Source: Straminergon stramineum (taxonomy: Eukaryota > Streptophyta > Bryopsida > Hypnales > Calliergonaceae). Taken from it: DNA of 64,000 nt. The position numbers were made by a program, and so were the translations under genes. The stretch spans positions 33,460,906-33,524,905 of the forward strand of contig OY987264.1 of the NCBI GenBank assembly GCA_963920665.1. The letters run 5' to 3'. This document shows positions 35,078 to 46,700 of the stretch, piece by piece. How positions within the stretch are numbered: position 1 is the first letter of the stretch; each line of letters opens with the position of its first letter. The notes beneath the pieces are model-generated. The model was not told where the DNA came from. It searched no databases and saw only the letters and a program-made list of their open reading frames with translations.

Positions 35078-36540
35078 TGATGTCGTCTTTAAATCAAAGC
35101 GAAATAATCGTGAATCCTCTGCTTTGTTGCCGTCAACTCCTAATGAGAATTTGATCTCTCTCGGGCCGGGACCTTGCATTCTGGCTTCTGTACGTTCAAA
35201 ATTAAGGTAACTTGCCGCGCACTGGTCAGATCCAGCTATTAATAATCGTCAAAGCCTCTGCACCGATAATTAAGACAACGCGACTATTAGTTGAAGCCTG
35301 AAGCCTCTCTCGATCCATTGTAAAAAGTAAATTGGACCATGACTAGCCTCAACAGACCAACTGACTTCAAGATGATCGCAGCTCATATAATGGTGAATGT
35401 TGAAAACCATTCCGTTGCTTTAATTTTCTTCTGCTGACCATTGAAAAGAGTTTCGCTCCACATTAGGGCTAAAAACATCCGGAGTGCATACAAAGGAGAT
35501 ATGATGAAATTCACTAACTCCATGACTAACGCAATCCATCATGCGCAGGGGTTCGATCGAAATCTTATATTATACTCGCAATATTTCATGCAGTAAAGAA
35601 AACCAATATACAAACCTAGCTAGTCTTCATAGGGAGAACTTACAGCTTCTAACGTGCATCTAATTTCGGGCAATCGGAGAACTGCCAAAATTTAGCGAAT
35701 TTTGAGTCAGACAAAAAACTGAATATGTGCAATCAGAGACGCGTCGATCACTCACCTCCCTCTTAAAACGGATCAGAAATCACCTGCTCCTCACCTCCAC
35801 TCGCCAAAGCTTCCGATCCGCCATCGTCCAATTCACGCACAATGATCTATTATCTTAATCTTCAAACATGCACATAAATAAGAAAAACCGAACATCAGCG
35901 ATCGACAAATACTAACCCACACTCCCACAGAAGTACTTACAACTGCATAAGTAGAAAAATCCGGCAATATTACAGACCTGCACGTACCTATACGTGCATG
36001 CGCACCACCAGCTGCGCTCAAACTAAATGCGGCTCCAGATATGCGGACAGAAATGGCGAAGCAGGTGGACATGCCATTGCGCTAGCGAGTCAGTCAATAA
36101 TCTCGTCGCCTGGCACCAGCAAGAAGCTTCTTGCAAATGAATTCCAGTCTCGACGCTCGTAACTTAGTGTCTGCTCGAAGCTAGCAACGACGAACCAGAG
36201 AGTTTGTCTTGAATGTTTAATTAACATATCATTTACGGCGCACGTCTGATAAAAAATTCGGACCTCATGAGCTAGCTAGGACCGCCATTCCGTGCATGTC
36301 CTTTAGTTTCATAACCGAACTTACGGGAGAAATTTCAAAACCACAGAGCATATATATACTAACAGTTGTACTTAATTACTACATGATGCAGATTCTGGAA
36401 TGCTCGTGAGCCGCTTTCAAACTGAAATTCCGGCAGAATGGAAGCACTGAAATGCTGTTGCGTGCATTCAGATCAAAATGAAAGAAGTGGAACGTTGGCC
36501 TACGATGAGACTCAACTCACCGCGAGCGATGACTATGACT
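35078..36540. other. Upstream region of the lectin receptor kinase
   Basis: The kinase promoter is expected in the first part. I see no supported gene or RNA in the rest, and short frames lack domains. Confidence 0.4.
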
Positions 36541-37249
36541 AAACTACACTAAAAAAAACTGTATTTAGCCCTTGAACGTCGACACGGACGTTTTGTGTCC
36601 GATGGATGACAAAGAATCTGCCTATGTACGACAGAAGTGCAATTGTTCATCCTGGAAATTGTATGTGCACAGAAAAGAGAGATCATGCACATTAGTTTGA
36701 CTTCCAATGAATATTTTTGGCTTTTTTAACCCTTAAAGGACGGACTGGTGACCGTGGGAATCATGCCTTTTGGAACCGTGTGACATTATCTACTTTAAAA
36801 AAATAAAAAATATTCATTGGAGGTCAAATTACTGTAGAAGATCTTCCCTTTCCGCACAAAATATTAAGGATGAATAGTTGCAGTTTTGTCTTAGATAGAA
36901 AGATTCCTTGTCATCCATCAGATACTAAACATCCATGTCGATGTTTAAGGGTTAAAGTAGATGATGTCACATAGTTCCAAAAGCAATGATTTTCATAGTC
37001 ACCAATCCTTCCTTCAAGGGTTAGTATCACCTACACTAATTGATTTTAAAATGGTACTCCAAATAAGTTTTTTGTTCTTGATGAATATTTTTACCAACTA
37101 TGTTTAAAAAGATTCTCCTCTTTCAATAGTACTAATAAAGTGATAAATATCTATGTTCTAGGTAAAAATATTCATCTATTATAAAAAGTTATAATCTTAA
37201 GTAAGTAGTTACCCGTATGAAGGGTAGTAAATATAGTTTTTGGTGTAGT
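36541..37249. mobile_element. Palindrome-rich element with CACTA-like ends
   Basis: The left end ACTACACTAAAAAAAACTGT and the right end, reverse-complemented, CACTACACCAAAAACTATAT are similar, and both run into a TATTTA string. Inside, about 36555-36720 is the reverse complement of about 36800-36955, and GATGAATATTTTTACC near 37080 pairs with GGTAAAAATATTCATC near 37165. No matching target duplication was found, so the outer limits are tentative. Confidence 0.4.
36729..37022. mobile_element. MITE with ~77-bp terminal inverted repeats
   Basis: The left arm TAACCCTTAAAGGACGGACT and the right arm, reverse-complemented, TAACCCTTGAAGGAAGGATT stay similar to the string TCTACTTT about 75 bases in. 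The element is about 294 bp, non-coding. A truncated relative is at 16604-16830. Confidence 0.65.
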
Positions 37250-37959
37250 GTTGTTGTTGATTTGTATTGATATCATTGAAAACAACATAACAATAAACGC
37301 AACTAGCTTCTACACAAGACCATCTTTTCCCACTTGGGTTTCCTCAATTTGTCCCTACTTTCTTCTAACAAGTGGATGAATGGCAACATACACTCTTTTA
37401 TAGATGGACGTTGTCAATTAGTTTAGGAAGTAAGTAATTTGCAAGAACAACTTAGACTCTTAGAGTAAACGTCATTGTTGTATCAAAAGGGATAAATTTG
37501 AGTTTTCTAGAGTCAGAATTGTCATTGCTGAGTTTCATGATGCTTTCATAGGTGATTACAAGAAACACTTTACATATTTTTAACAAAAAAGTAGTCTCTA
37601 GCTATAGGACTAAGAGTACTATGCAAAATATCAATATTGTATGTCAGCATCACGCCAACAAATCTGAACTGTCGATTCAATACTATATAGTACTATGCAC
37701 TACAATAGACTATTAAGGGGTACTACAAAAGCCACTCAGAGCAAAAAATAGCAAAATTGGGGTTTGTAAACCTTTTCATTTTTAGTAATTCAAAAACAAA
37801 ATGAAAAAGCCATAAAAAGAGCCATTTTGTAGTTGCCCTTGCGACTTCATGACAAGAACAGAGGGAGATGTAGAGTTTGTAAATTGTAGGAAGTCACAGC
37901 TTCATAAAATAATATATCCATGTAACTCCTCGGTGAACTTTTCCATTTAAAAAAATTCT

Positions 37960-38650
37960 CTATAATTATTAATTAAATTTTTTTTGTCTTCTTCATTTTC
38001 TCTCATTTTTGGGGCTCTTTCTACTCTTTTAATGTCTTCATTATTTTTTTCAGTTATCTATTTCTCTATTCCCTCTTTCTCTATACCAAAATCTTATTTA
38101 CCTTTTTGAGAGTTGCTCTGGTATTTTGTTTCTTCCTATTTTTTTAGAGCTATTAATTTTCCTATTATTTTTTCCTATACCAAAATTTTATTTGTCTTTT
38201 ATATTATTTTTGAATTTTTTTCTCTTCGTATTTTTTTCCTCTTTATAGATGGATGTGCTTTTCTTTCATGCTCCATACCAAAGTTTAATTGAATTTCTCT
38301 TTTTCTCCATATGAATTTTTTTTTCCTCTTTTTCATTTTAGACTTCTTCATTTATCTATTTCATTACTTTGAAATGTTTAAAGTTTTTTTATTTATTTTT
38401 AATATTTCTCTCTTTTTTATAGTTTTTTAACCTTTTATTTATTTTTTATTTGTTGTAATTTTTTTTCTATTTTTTTTTTATCTTGCCTTCTTTATTTCTT
38501 CAAGTTTTGTTTAATCTTTCCAATTTATCTTTTCCATTTTTTTTACAACTTTTTCTAAAAAAAGGCTTTTCTTATCTTTTCTTTGAAATTATACATTGTC
38601 GGTGGCCTTTTCTCTTTATTGATATATACTATTTTCTTCCTTAGCATCCA
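37960..38650. repeat. T-rich, strand-asymmetric low-complexity tract
   Basis: The plus strand is dominated by T and C in runs such as CTTTTTCATTTTTT over about 700 bases, with no repeat unit. It lies inside the insertion that splits TIR copy B. No gene. Confidence 0.6.
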
Positions 38651-38904
38651 CTACATGATTTATTTAACCCCCTATTGGTATGTTAGCAATGACTTTTGGA
38701 AATTTGTGCCATGGTCATTTCACTACTTCTGAACACTTCATATGATTCAATTGAGTTTCTAGAGGTCCCAACAAACATATACTAAAGTATTGAGTATTCA
38801 GATGAGGCTTAGTCAAGTGGAAGTTGCATTATAGTATTGTAGTGTAGTAACAAAAATAATTGTGTTACATCTTTTGCGCTACTAGATTTAGAAATGACAT
38901 TAAA

Positions 38905-39070
38905 AATTGTCAAAGAAAATATCCTTTTCAATCTTTTTCTCAAATTTGTCCACAATATTTGATTTGAGGCTTGAAATCTAAAATAATTGTTGGAGATGAA
39001 AGTGAGAATGATTTTCTAACTTTCTTAAGTTCAAAGTTTTTAGAAAAAGTCAATCTACTATAACTAAATG
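38905..39070 (+). repeat. Half-copy of the 7.35-kb fold-back element
   Basis: GAGGCTTGAAATCT, TTGGAGATGAAAGT, AAGTTCAAAG-TTTTTAGAAAAAGT and CTACTAT follow the order of the right arm at 7590-7700. The opposite arm is not present nearby. Confidence 0.5.
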
Positions 39071-39859
39071 AGGTCTAAAATAATACTTGTAACACAATTC
39101 CTATGTTTTTCATATCTCATATGGTTTGTCTAGCTTGTTACCACCCACTAGTATAAAAGGCTTATCATTTTACCTCCACACTCACACTCTAAGTGACTTG
39201 GGAAGCCATGCAATACATTTGTTGAATATGGTGTATGGCATATGGTGAAATGTGTGTGGTGTATGAGCAGACTCAGCTCGCCGCTTCAACTACCAAGCCT
39301 AGGGAGGAAATGAGTCGGCTAATTTAGGCTTGAATTATCATGTTCTTTCCATGCAAACTAGTCACTAATTGATAATTCATCCATGGAGGTGATCACCATT
39401 TGTTATCATACATCAAGTCTGGACAGTTATTAATACGGTTAGGTTGTTTCTTTGGGGGAATTTTGGTTAGGAGCTCAAGGTGGGAAGAAAGTGGAAAAGA
39501 AGGTGGAGAGAATAGGGGGAGGAGGAAAAAAAACAAGCATGTATCTTGATCAAAAGATCTAGGCAATAAAAGAAATTATTACTTTGACTATGAGTATGAA
39601 GGTGTTGAGTCCTAAAATTGTTCTATCATATCATTTTGGGTATATGGCATATTGTGTATATATATGGCATATTATATATAATGTATTGTTGTGGAACTTC
39701 AAATGTACTTAAATGTGATCGCAAAATCACTAATCCCTATACAATTGTCATTACATTCCTTTTTGCACACATTGCCACAACTTGATAATGATAGAAAAGT
39801 GACTTCCTACTTCTTAGAAGAGTGACTTGAACCTTAAATTCTTGTCACTTTAGAATGAC

Positions 39860-40090
39860 TTGCCACTTGTCAATCCATCTAAACAGCGCAAAGACTCTAT
39901 GACAACTTCTAAATGACTACATAATGACTTCTGACGTGGCTCTCCATGTCAAATGTTTAATGAGTCTATCATAACTTTGAAATGACTTGCAAATGACTGG
40001 CCATGTAGTTGTCCACATTAGATTTACAATGGGTATGTCATAACTTCAAAATGACTAGCCACATAAATGTCCATGTCAGATTCTCGATGT
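39860..40090 (+). repeat. Degenerate tandem repeat, ~60-65 bp unit
   Basis: Strings such as AAATGACT-GCCA, GT-TCCATGTCAGATT and ATGTCATAACTT recur three to four times. The location near a CACTA-like end would fit subterminal repeats of the inserted element. Confidence 0.4.
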
Positions 40091-40786
40091 ATTTGCGCTT
40101 TACACATGGTGGCTCTATAGCCATTTCCTTAAACCAAACTTTCTTTATCACTTAGTTAACCACTAAATTTCTCATCCATTTGCACATCCAAGTACTAAAT
40201 GGATGGTAATAATACATCTATAGTCATTGACCGAAACAACTTGACTACAATGACTCTAGGGCTTTGAAGTCATTTTGCAGTAAAAGTGACCACAAGGTAT
40301 GCTTCGTAGTCATTATGATGTTGTTTTTGCCAATCATTCTTTCCATCATTTTTTTGTAGTGCATTGCACCAAAAAATTCATATAGGAATTTTTTCCCTCT
40401 TCATAGCCTTTGCACAAAAGAAGGTCACTTTGACCCCATGTGTGCAATTGACATATTTCTATTTTCAGAAAAACTCATCTTCAATCCTTGTAATGTTAGT
40501 AGACCTCCAACATGTCCAATTTGTGGCTTCCAATTTGCATTTTGGGATCAAAATAGGACTATAAACCTCCAAAATGACCAAAATAGACACCCAATCGGGG
40601 GTAGTTTAAAAGTAGTAAACTAATTTTGAAAAATTTGAAAAAAAATCTCCATATTTGAAACTATTGCATATACCTTCATTCCAAATTTCACGCCAAATGA
40701 ACAAACAATGTGAAAGTTATGAGCAAAAAAACACTTGTCCAAGGACAAAAAGACAAAAAATAGGACAAGTGTTTCAAGCAATTACC

Positions 40787-42387
40787 CTCATTTCTATGAA
40801 AGTAGAGAGGAACTATATTTTGTGAGTAGCTTTGCCTTATTGTCAAATTGAAAACAACCAAAAAAATTTAAGTCCCATGTTAAAATCGTTTTCTAGAATT
40901 CAAAAAAACTTTGCCTCCCCAACTTTTCACAAGCCTCTTCCTAAAATTTTGCCATTTGAACAATTATTCTAGAGATTGCACTTGACATATTACACAAAAC
41001 TATAGTCTAGTCAAGTCTACAAGGTGCATTAGTACTTGATGCAATTTGCCATGTGCCACACATTTTAAAGATTGCATTTGTTGTTCATCAACATTCATGG
41101 TGCTCACTAGATTTTTGCCCTTATGAGCCTCTTCCAAGTCCAAGAGCCTTCTACCTTCTACAACCTTTTCAATACCGCAAATAAGGTAGTTGTATCTTGA
41201 CATGGAGACTTGGATAGGGGATTTTGTTGCCTTCCTGAGACAATATGCCATATATTGCTATGTCTCCACCATCTTTGTGCAAACTCTTTGTAATAGTGTA
41301 TGCCATTGACATTGTGCGCCACATCCTACACAAGACGTTAGGTATATTGTGTAATTGATGAGGGTGCACGTCTAAAGTGCATTGACAATGAAAAGATTGT
41401 GCCCTCCCCAAAGCCAATTCCAAGTAACAACAATTTTTAAATTCTTACATTTTGGTATAACAATGTGTTGAAAGTCTCTAATCTTTGAGTGTTTGTCATT
41501 AGTACGATGTTATATTTAAGGAAATCTTAGTAATTTGTTGTATTAGATGGAGTCAAATGAAACCTTTTATGAATTGAAGAAAACCTATTTTTCATTAGTT
41601 TTCTTGTTTGATTTGTGTACCGTATATTAGTTTTGAAGTGGAATTGGTCTCAAATCTTTAGTGAAGGTCATAAATTAGATGTGGCAAAACCTATTTAAAG
41701 CCAAGTGCAAATTTCAATAATAAAATAGATTCTTGTATAAATTCAATGGAAAAGTTAAAAAGATCAATTCATGCAATTTGAATACTTTTAGACAATTAGT
41801 GTACAACAATGTGCAAGTGTTCCATCACTAGTAATTTAGAGAGAAACCGATAACAATAAAAGTTAAATAAATATACAAAAGTTTGTTGATTGGTTATTAA
41901 GTAGGAGGCCAAGTGGTTTATATACATTTTTTGAGGTTCAGACCATGTCTTGAGCCATCACACAATGGACGTGACTCTTCATCACAAGAAGACACAAATG
42001 CTAGCATTTTAGAAAATTTTATTGTTGAACTATACTCTTACAAAGTATACTTTTCACTGAGTTGTTGAATCTCATCTATGATGGTTATTATATATATTGC
42101 AATCACAAATTCACCTTATGCAACTATGGAACCCCCTCATTGGAGTTGGATTTAGTAATTTTCTACTTATGACATTATGTAAAATTTTGGAGAGAAAATA
42201 AAGGTATGAAATTGTAGATAACATTAGAAAAATCTTGTTGTTTCAAGAAAAAAATTTCTTCAAACTACCATGTTGTAATCATGTTTTTGCATTTTTAAAC
42301 CTCCAATAAATTTAATCATCACGTACTTAAATAGTCAATGGAGGGTTTATGCAGGGGTTTTGAAAATTGTCTACTCAAATATCCATC
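40787..42387. other. AT-rich spacer, no supported gene
   Basis: Two overlapping minus-strand open frames (41000-41251 and 41169-41423, 83 and 84 codons) lack any domain I recognise and may be transposon debris. Nothing else was identified. Confidence 0.35.
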
Positions 42388-42936
42388 ATGGAAATCTTTT
42401 CACAACGTGAATCTATCCTCCGTAATGCTATGCTTCACCTAAAAGAACGTAGGGGTGCTACTCGTGTACAAATTTGGAAGCATTTAGAACACCAAGATCA
42501 AAACGGCACTCAATTAGATTGCACAAATAAAAAGAATCTTTCAAATGCTTTAAGAGGCATGGTAAAATCTGGCAATTTGACAAAAAATGGCTCTAGGTAT
42601 ATGTTGAAAGAGGGAGAAGACCATACAAAGGGTGAAGAAGAAGCCACAATACCCAACAGAGACCTTAGAAGGAAATATCGCAAAATACATAGGAAGTATT
42701 ATAAATCATTTTCAAAGCGCCGTAGACACCATCAAAGACATCATAGAAGACAAAGAAGAAGACATCATAAAAGACAAAGGCATCATAAAAGGCGACGATA
42801 TCATAAGCGGAAGAATCACAAAATAGGACATCATCATCAACGGCATTGCAAGAGCCACCGTAGACGAAGAGTTCATTGTCACAATCGGACAAGGATGGTA
42901 TTTCCATTGCGAACAAGTAATAAGAAACGATATTAA
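42388..42936 (+). CDS. Putative histone H1/H5-like winged-helix protein with Arg/His-rich tail
   Basis: An intronless frame of 182 codons plus stop starts at ATGGAAATCTTTTC. Residues about 6-77 resemble the linker-histone globular domain in pattern: ILRNAMLHLKERRGATRVQI, then NKKNLSNALRGMVKSGNLTK and GSRYMLKEGE. These match the H15 scheme of helix, serine/glycine turn, recognition helix and basic wing. The remainder (about 92-170) is very rich in Arg, His and Lys, for example KRRRHHQRHHRRQRRRHHKR, unlike the Lys/Ala/Pro tail of ordinary H1. A chromatin-compacting, protamine-like role is an inference. Caution: the same DNA in the +1 frame reads as plausible acidic protein with one stop, so the tail frame could reflect a shift, and the setting is transposon-rich. 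Confidence 0.5.
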   Translation: MEIFSQRESILRNAMLHLKERRGATRVQIWKHLEHQDQNGTQLDCTNKKNLSNALRGMVKSGNLTKNGSRYMLKEGEDHTKGEEEATIPNRDLRRKYRKIHRKYYKSFSKRRRHHQRHHRRQRRRHHKRQRHHKRRRYHKRKNHKIGHHHQRHCKSHRRRRVHCHNRTRMVFPLRTSNKKRY

Positions 42937-44596
42937 AAAACAAAATTAGTTTGAAATATTGATTTTCAAACCAATAATAGTTTGGTTTTGTCATTGCTCA
43001 TGTAGCATTTTTGTTATTCTCATATATCAAGGATATATTTTTTTTAATTACAATTTGTTTTAAGAGCTTTTTATGTCTTTTTAATGTAACATTTAGAGTG
43101 GGGTCATAGTACCCTTGAATTATTATTACTATGAAAGAACCAATAGTAGCAATATTTATGAGAAATTGTTCTATGCATCTAGTTCTTAAAGTTTTGCAAC
43201 CCAAACTTGCTTCATCATCTTTTTATCCAAGGCAAAGGAAAAATTATCATCTTCATTAATTTTTACCTAACACGATTTATCATTTAACTTGTACAAGTGT
43301 GGTCTTTATTGATTATAAGATCAATTAATGGTCTTCAATAGTCCATAAACTTAAATCATAAGATTAATATAGCTCTTTGCAAAGTGAAGTATTGCCTTTC
43401 AATTTTTTTAATAAAAAAATGCTTCTATCCTACAAATTGTGCATTGTATACAATGTGTTGGAAATGAGTTGAGAATATATGAAAAAATGATTATTTCCAG
43501 AAAATTTCATAGTCAATCTATAGTAAAATTGAAAGGAAAAAAATATAATGATAAAAAACTGAATTGATGGTGAATTTCATTAAAATGGCAATATTATTGC
43601 CCCCAAAATGGAAGTATTCCATGCCATTTCAATGGTATGTTGAGCCATTTTACCGAAATACCTCCATTTTAATGAAATTCACCATATTCCTAAAAAAATT
43701 GACATAAAATTTTAGAAATGTTTAAACCCAATGATGAGCCAATTTCTTAAAACTAAAAAGAATATTTCAGAATTTCATTTTTTTATTTGAAAATTTTGAA
43801 AATTGAATTCAGAAGGAACCATTGACCTCAAAACAAAATTCTCGTGTTAAATTCCATCTCATTAATTTGCATTAAAATTGGGTTTAGAGATACTAATCTA
43901 TCCAATCCTATCCACTTTTTTTAATTTTTTTAGAGTAAGTGCTATGAGCTATGTGCTATGAGATCGAAATGTAAAAAAAACTTTGACTTTGCAATACATA
44001 TGAGAATAATATAAAACAAAGCTTTGCATATAGAGTAGGATGATTAGAAGAAAATTTGAAAAATATATGCAAAAATTCAAAAGTATTATGCCACTAGAGT
44101 TTGGCCAAAGTAGGCTCTTTAACATTTTAGGAGTTCAAGGATATGTAGAAGTTGGTAATAGCCAATGAAAGATGAGCTTGAAACAACTTATTGGTCAAAA
44201 TGCAAAGTTTTGGGTCCCTCCTACTTCTATTTGTACTTAGAAAGTGGATTTCAATTCCATTCTATAGATGCATCCTAGACCTCTCCATTGCTAAATAATT
44301 CTACAATTAATGTAACTTTCACTCTACATCTAATGCTCCATTTGCAAAGTATTAGTATTGATGCATAAGTGGCACATTTGTATTGAGATTTTATGCTTTC
44401 ACCTAGAGATGTTCATGTTTTTCGGACCTACAATTATCTCATGCTAGAAAACAACTATAAAAGATTGATGAATATATACTATTAATAGTAGAAGCCAAAT
44501 TAACACATAGCACTATTATTTTCATTAAACATACAACCTAGAGCAAATAGAAGCATACTTTTTTAAGTTGATTTAATTGTACTAACTTCAAAGTTG
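42937..44596. other. AT-rich spacer, no supported gene
   Basis: Apart from the inverted repeat at 43567-43685, I see no gene, RNA or recognisable repeat. Confidence 0.4.
43567..43685. repeat. Inverted repeat with perfect 22-bp arms
   Basis: ATGGTGAATTTCATTAAAAT (plus GG) at 43567-43588 is exactly complementary to 43664-43685. Smaller hairpins (ATGGAAGTATTCCAT) lie between the arms. A 119-bp MITE-like or fold-back sequence is likely. Confidence 0.65.
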
Positions 44597-46139
44597 GTCC
44601 CTGTAAGCGCCAAATTACCTACCCTTGATAATTCATAAATACAACTAGGTTCTGGGTTTCGGCTAAGTGACTCCTACCTTTGAGTATCTAAGTGTGGTCC
44701 ACTGTGCCTTCCAAGAAATGGATATTTTTACTAAGTGCCTAAGTGACCCCAATTTTGCAAGATTCACTTAATCTACGTCCAATTTTTCGGCCGACTGAAT
44801 GGATGGCTTGCTGTATGATCTGGATGGAATTTACACCAGGTCAGCACTAACCTAAGAAACCTCTATTTCATCTTGTTCAATTTCTAAAAACATAAGACTC
44901 AACCCTATCCGACCTTCCTAGCCAAAGCTATGGATGGATGAAGTTTTGACCGCTACTCGGCTCTTCAAACTTCATCCATCGATTGCACCTAGCTCCCCAA
45001 TTCAAAAAGATCCGAAATTTTTAGGGATGGGTCACAAGAATTTCTCCTACCTAGATCTGGAGTTGGGACTTGATCAACGATTCCTAAAAAATTTTCATCC
45101 AAGCCTTACCTAGACTTCATCCGCTAATTTCTCCTAACCTATACTTCAAAATTAACTTTTCCTTTAAGCCTTGGACCCTAATTGTTATCTTCCTCCTAAC
45201 CTACTTAGTTCTCGGTCAAATTCGGAGTTTGGCTATTCTTCATCCATTTTGACCTGAAACTTCATCTAGTGAAAACTTTCTCAATTTTTACGTGATTTTG
45301 GCGTGCCTTAGGGTTTTGGAAAGCTACGGCCTCCCTCTTTACATTTATGTCCTTGGAAATGACCTGAACTACAGTCCTAAGGGTCTGGCCTAAGGGTAGG
45401 CCTCGGCCCACGCCACTAGCTTCTAATTAGGGACCTAGGGAAGTTCGGAAAGGTTTGACTCATACCTCAGAACTCGAGTCGTTGATCGCACCCACCGGAA
45501 GCTCTACCTCCTCCGCCATGAATTCCCGTGTCGTGAAACAACGAACCACCATTCTAATCATAAAATAAATTGATACAAGGGTTTAATTGTGGATTTTCTC
45601 CTAATTCTTTCCTTCTCTCCCCTTTTCTTTCTTCCCACACTCTAAGATGGCCCAACTACCCTTCCTTCCACTTACTAAACTAACCTTAAGGACATGTCAT
45701 ACCATCTTCCATGGGTTGAGCTACTTCTTACGTCCTGCATCTTACGCCCTACACTTATGTCCCAACACTTAATCTCGTGGCGATTACCTACTTCTAATCT
45801 AAGGGCTAAAGTGAGCTTTGAGGATTCTGCCCTATTCTATCTACCTTAACTTTCTTCCTTCAAGTTGTCTTCCCTCTTGTCACTTCTTCTCATTCTTCTG
45901 GCCTCCCGCCATCTCCACCCTTTCCTTTTTTGTTTGCTTCTGACTACCCTGGCAAGTTTTCCAGGAGACATAGCGTTGGACTCCCCACCCCAAGGACTAT
46001 GTTAGAGTAATGGAGACCTCTAGTCAGTATTTTTCCTTCTTCCTTCATCCATGGCCTGTTTTTTTTTCTTCCACTCCCCCCCCTTCATTGCGACTATTGG
46101 ACCCTTGGAATCCGCCCTAAAGACTGTAATTTGACTCTC

Positions 46140-46260
46140 TTGGGCGCTGATACTGGACCCCGACTCCCCAAGCCTCCAATACTGGAACCCGACTCCCCAT
46201 AAGCGCTTGTACTGGACCTTGACTCTCAAGCTCTTGATACTGTAACCCAGCTCTCCCATT
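46140..46260 (+). repeat. ~30-bp tandem repeats within solo LTR 1
   Basis: Units such as TACTGGACCCCGACTCCCCA are repeated about four times with changes (TACTGGAACCCGACTCCCCA, TACTGGACCTTGACTCTCAA). The equivalent part of solo LTR 2 is more diverged. Confidence 0.6.
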
Positions 46261-46581
46261 GTCCGACCCTGCCCCGTCGGCCGACCTACAATACCCGGCC
46301 AGCCCTTTCCCGGGTATTAGGGTTGGACTGGGGTGTTGGTTGTGACCTTTTCTTTGGCAAATTTTGGTACTTATTTTCTATAGGAAGCTTGGGTGGTCAT
46401 AACTATGCTAGTAGGCGATGTTTTTAGGCTTGTGGGGGGCGAAATGTCCTTCCCATCTCATACTCTTGCTACCCTCTAATTCTTATTTTTTGGAACCTAA
46501 ACTTTGGTTTGTTCCCAACGCATTTTGGGAACTAAACCTTGTGGGGATAGGACCCACGTGGTCTCACAGTGCTCCTGTGAG

Positions 46582-46700
46582 GTGGTTTTAACACATTGTT
46601 AAATTTTTTTACCCCTAGGGTGTTCAAAGTTTCATCATTGTTCCCTCTTTTAACACACCGCTAAGACTTTTTACTCCTAGGGGGTTCAAAGCTTTGTTGT
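46582..46700 (+). repeat. Two ~70-bp tandem units within solo LTR 1
   Basis: TTTTAACACA-CGCTAA, a TTTTTACTCCTAGGG-like string and GTTCAAAG-TTTG occur twice in succession. The same pair is kept in solo LTR 2 (about 55592-55712), so it predates both insertions. Confidence 0.6.

Larger units (their letters stand above)
37551..40786 (+). mobile_element. TIR family copy B, split by a ~2.5-kb insertion
   Basis: The left part (37551 to about 37840, starting GGTGATTACAAGAAACACTT) and right part (about 40360-40786, ending TTTCAAGCAATTACCC) add up to about 715 bp, the length of copies A and C. The intervening DNA (about 37841-40360) ends in TTTTTTTGTAGTG, whose complement CACTACAAAAAAA is CACTA-like. 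I could not match a left partner end. Confidence 0.6.

Noticed and set aside
35078..35179. Upstream ATG of the receptor kinase (adds 34 residues)
   Set aside because: The extension is polar and would bury the signal peptide; the second methionine is preferred, though only 5' RNA data can settle it.
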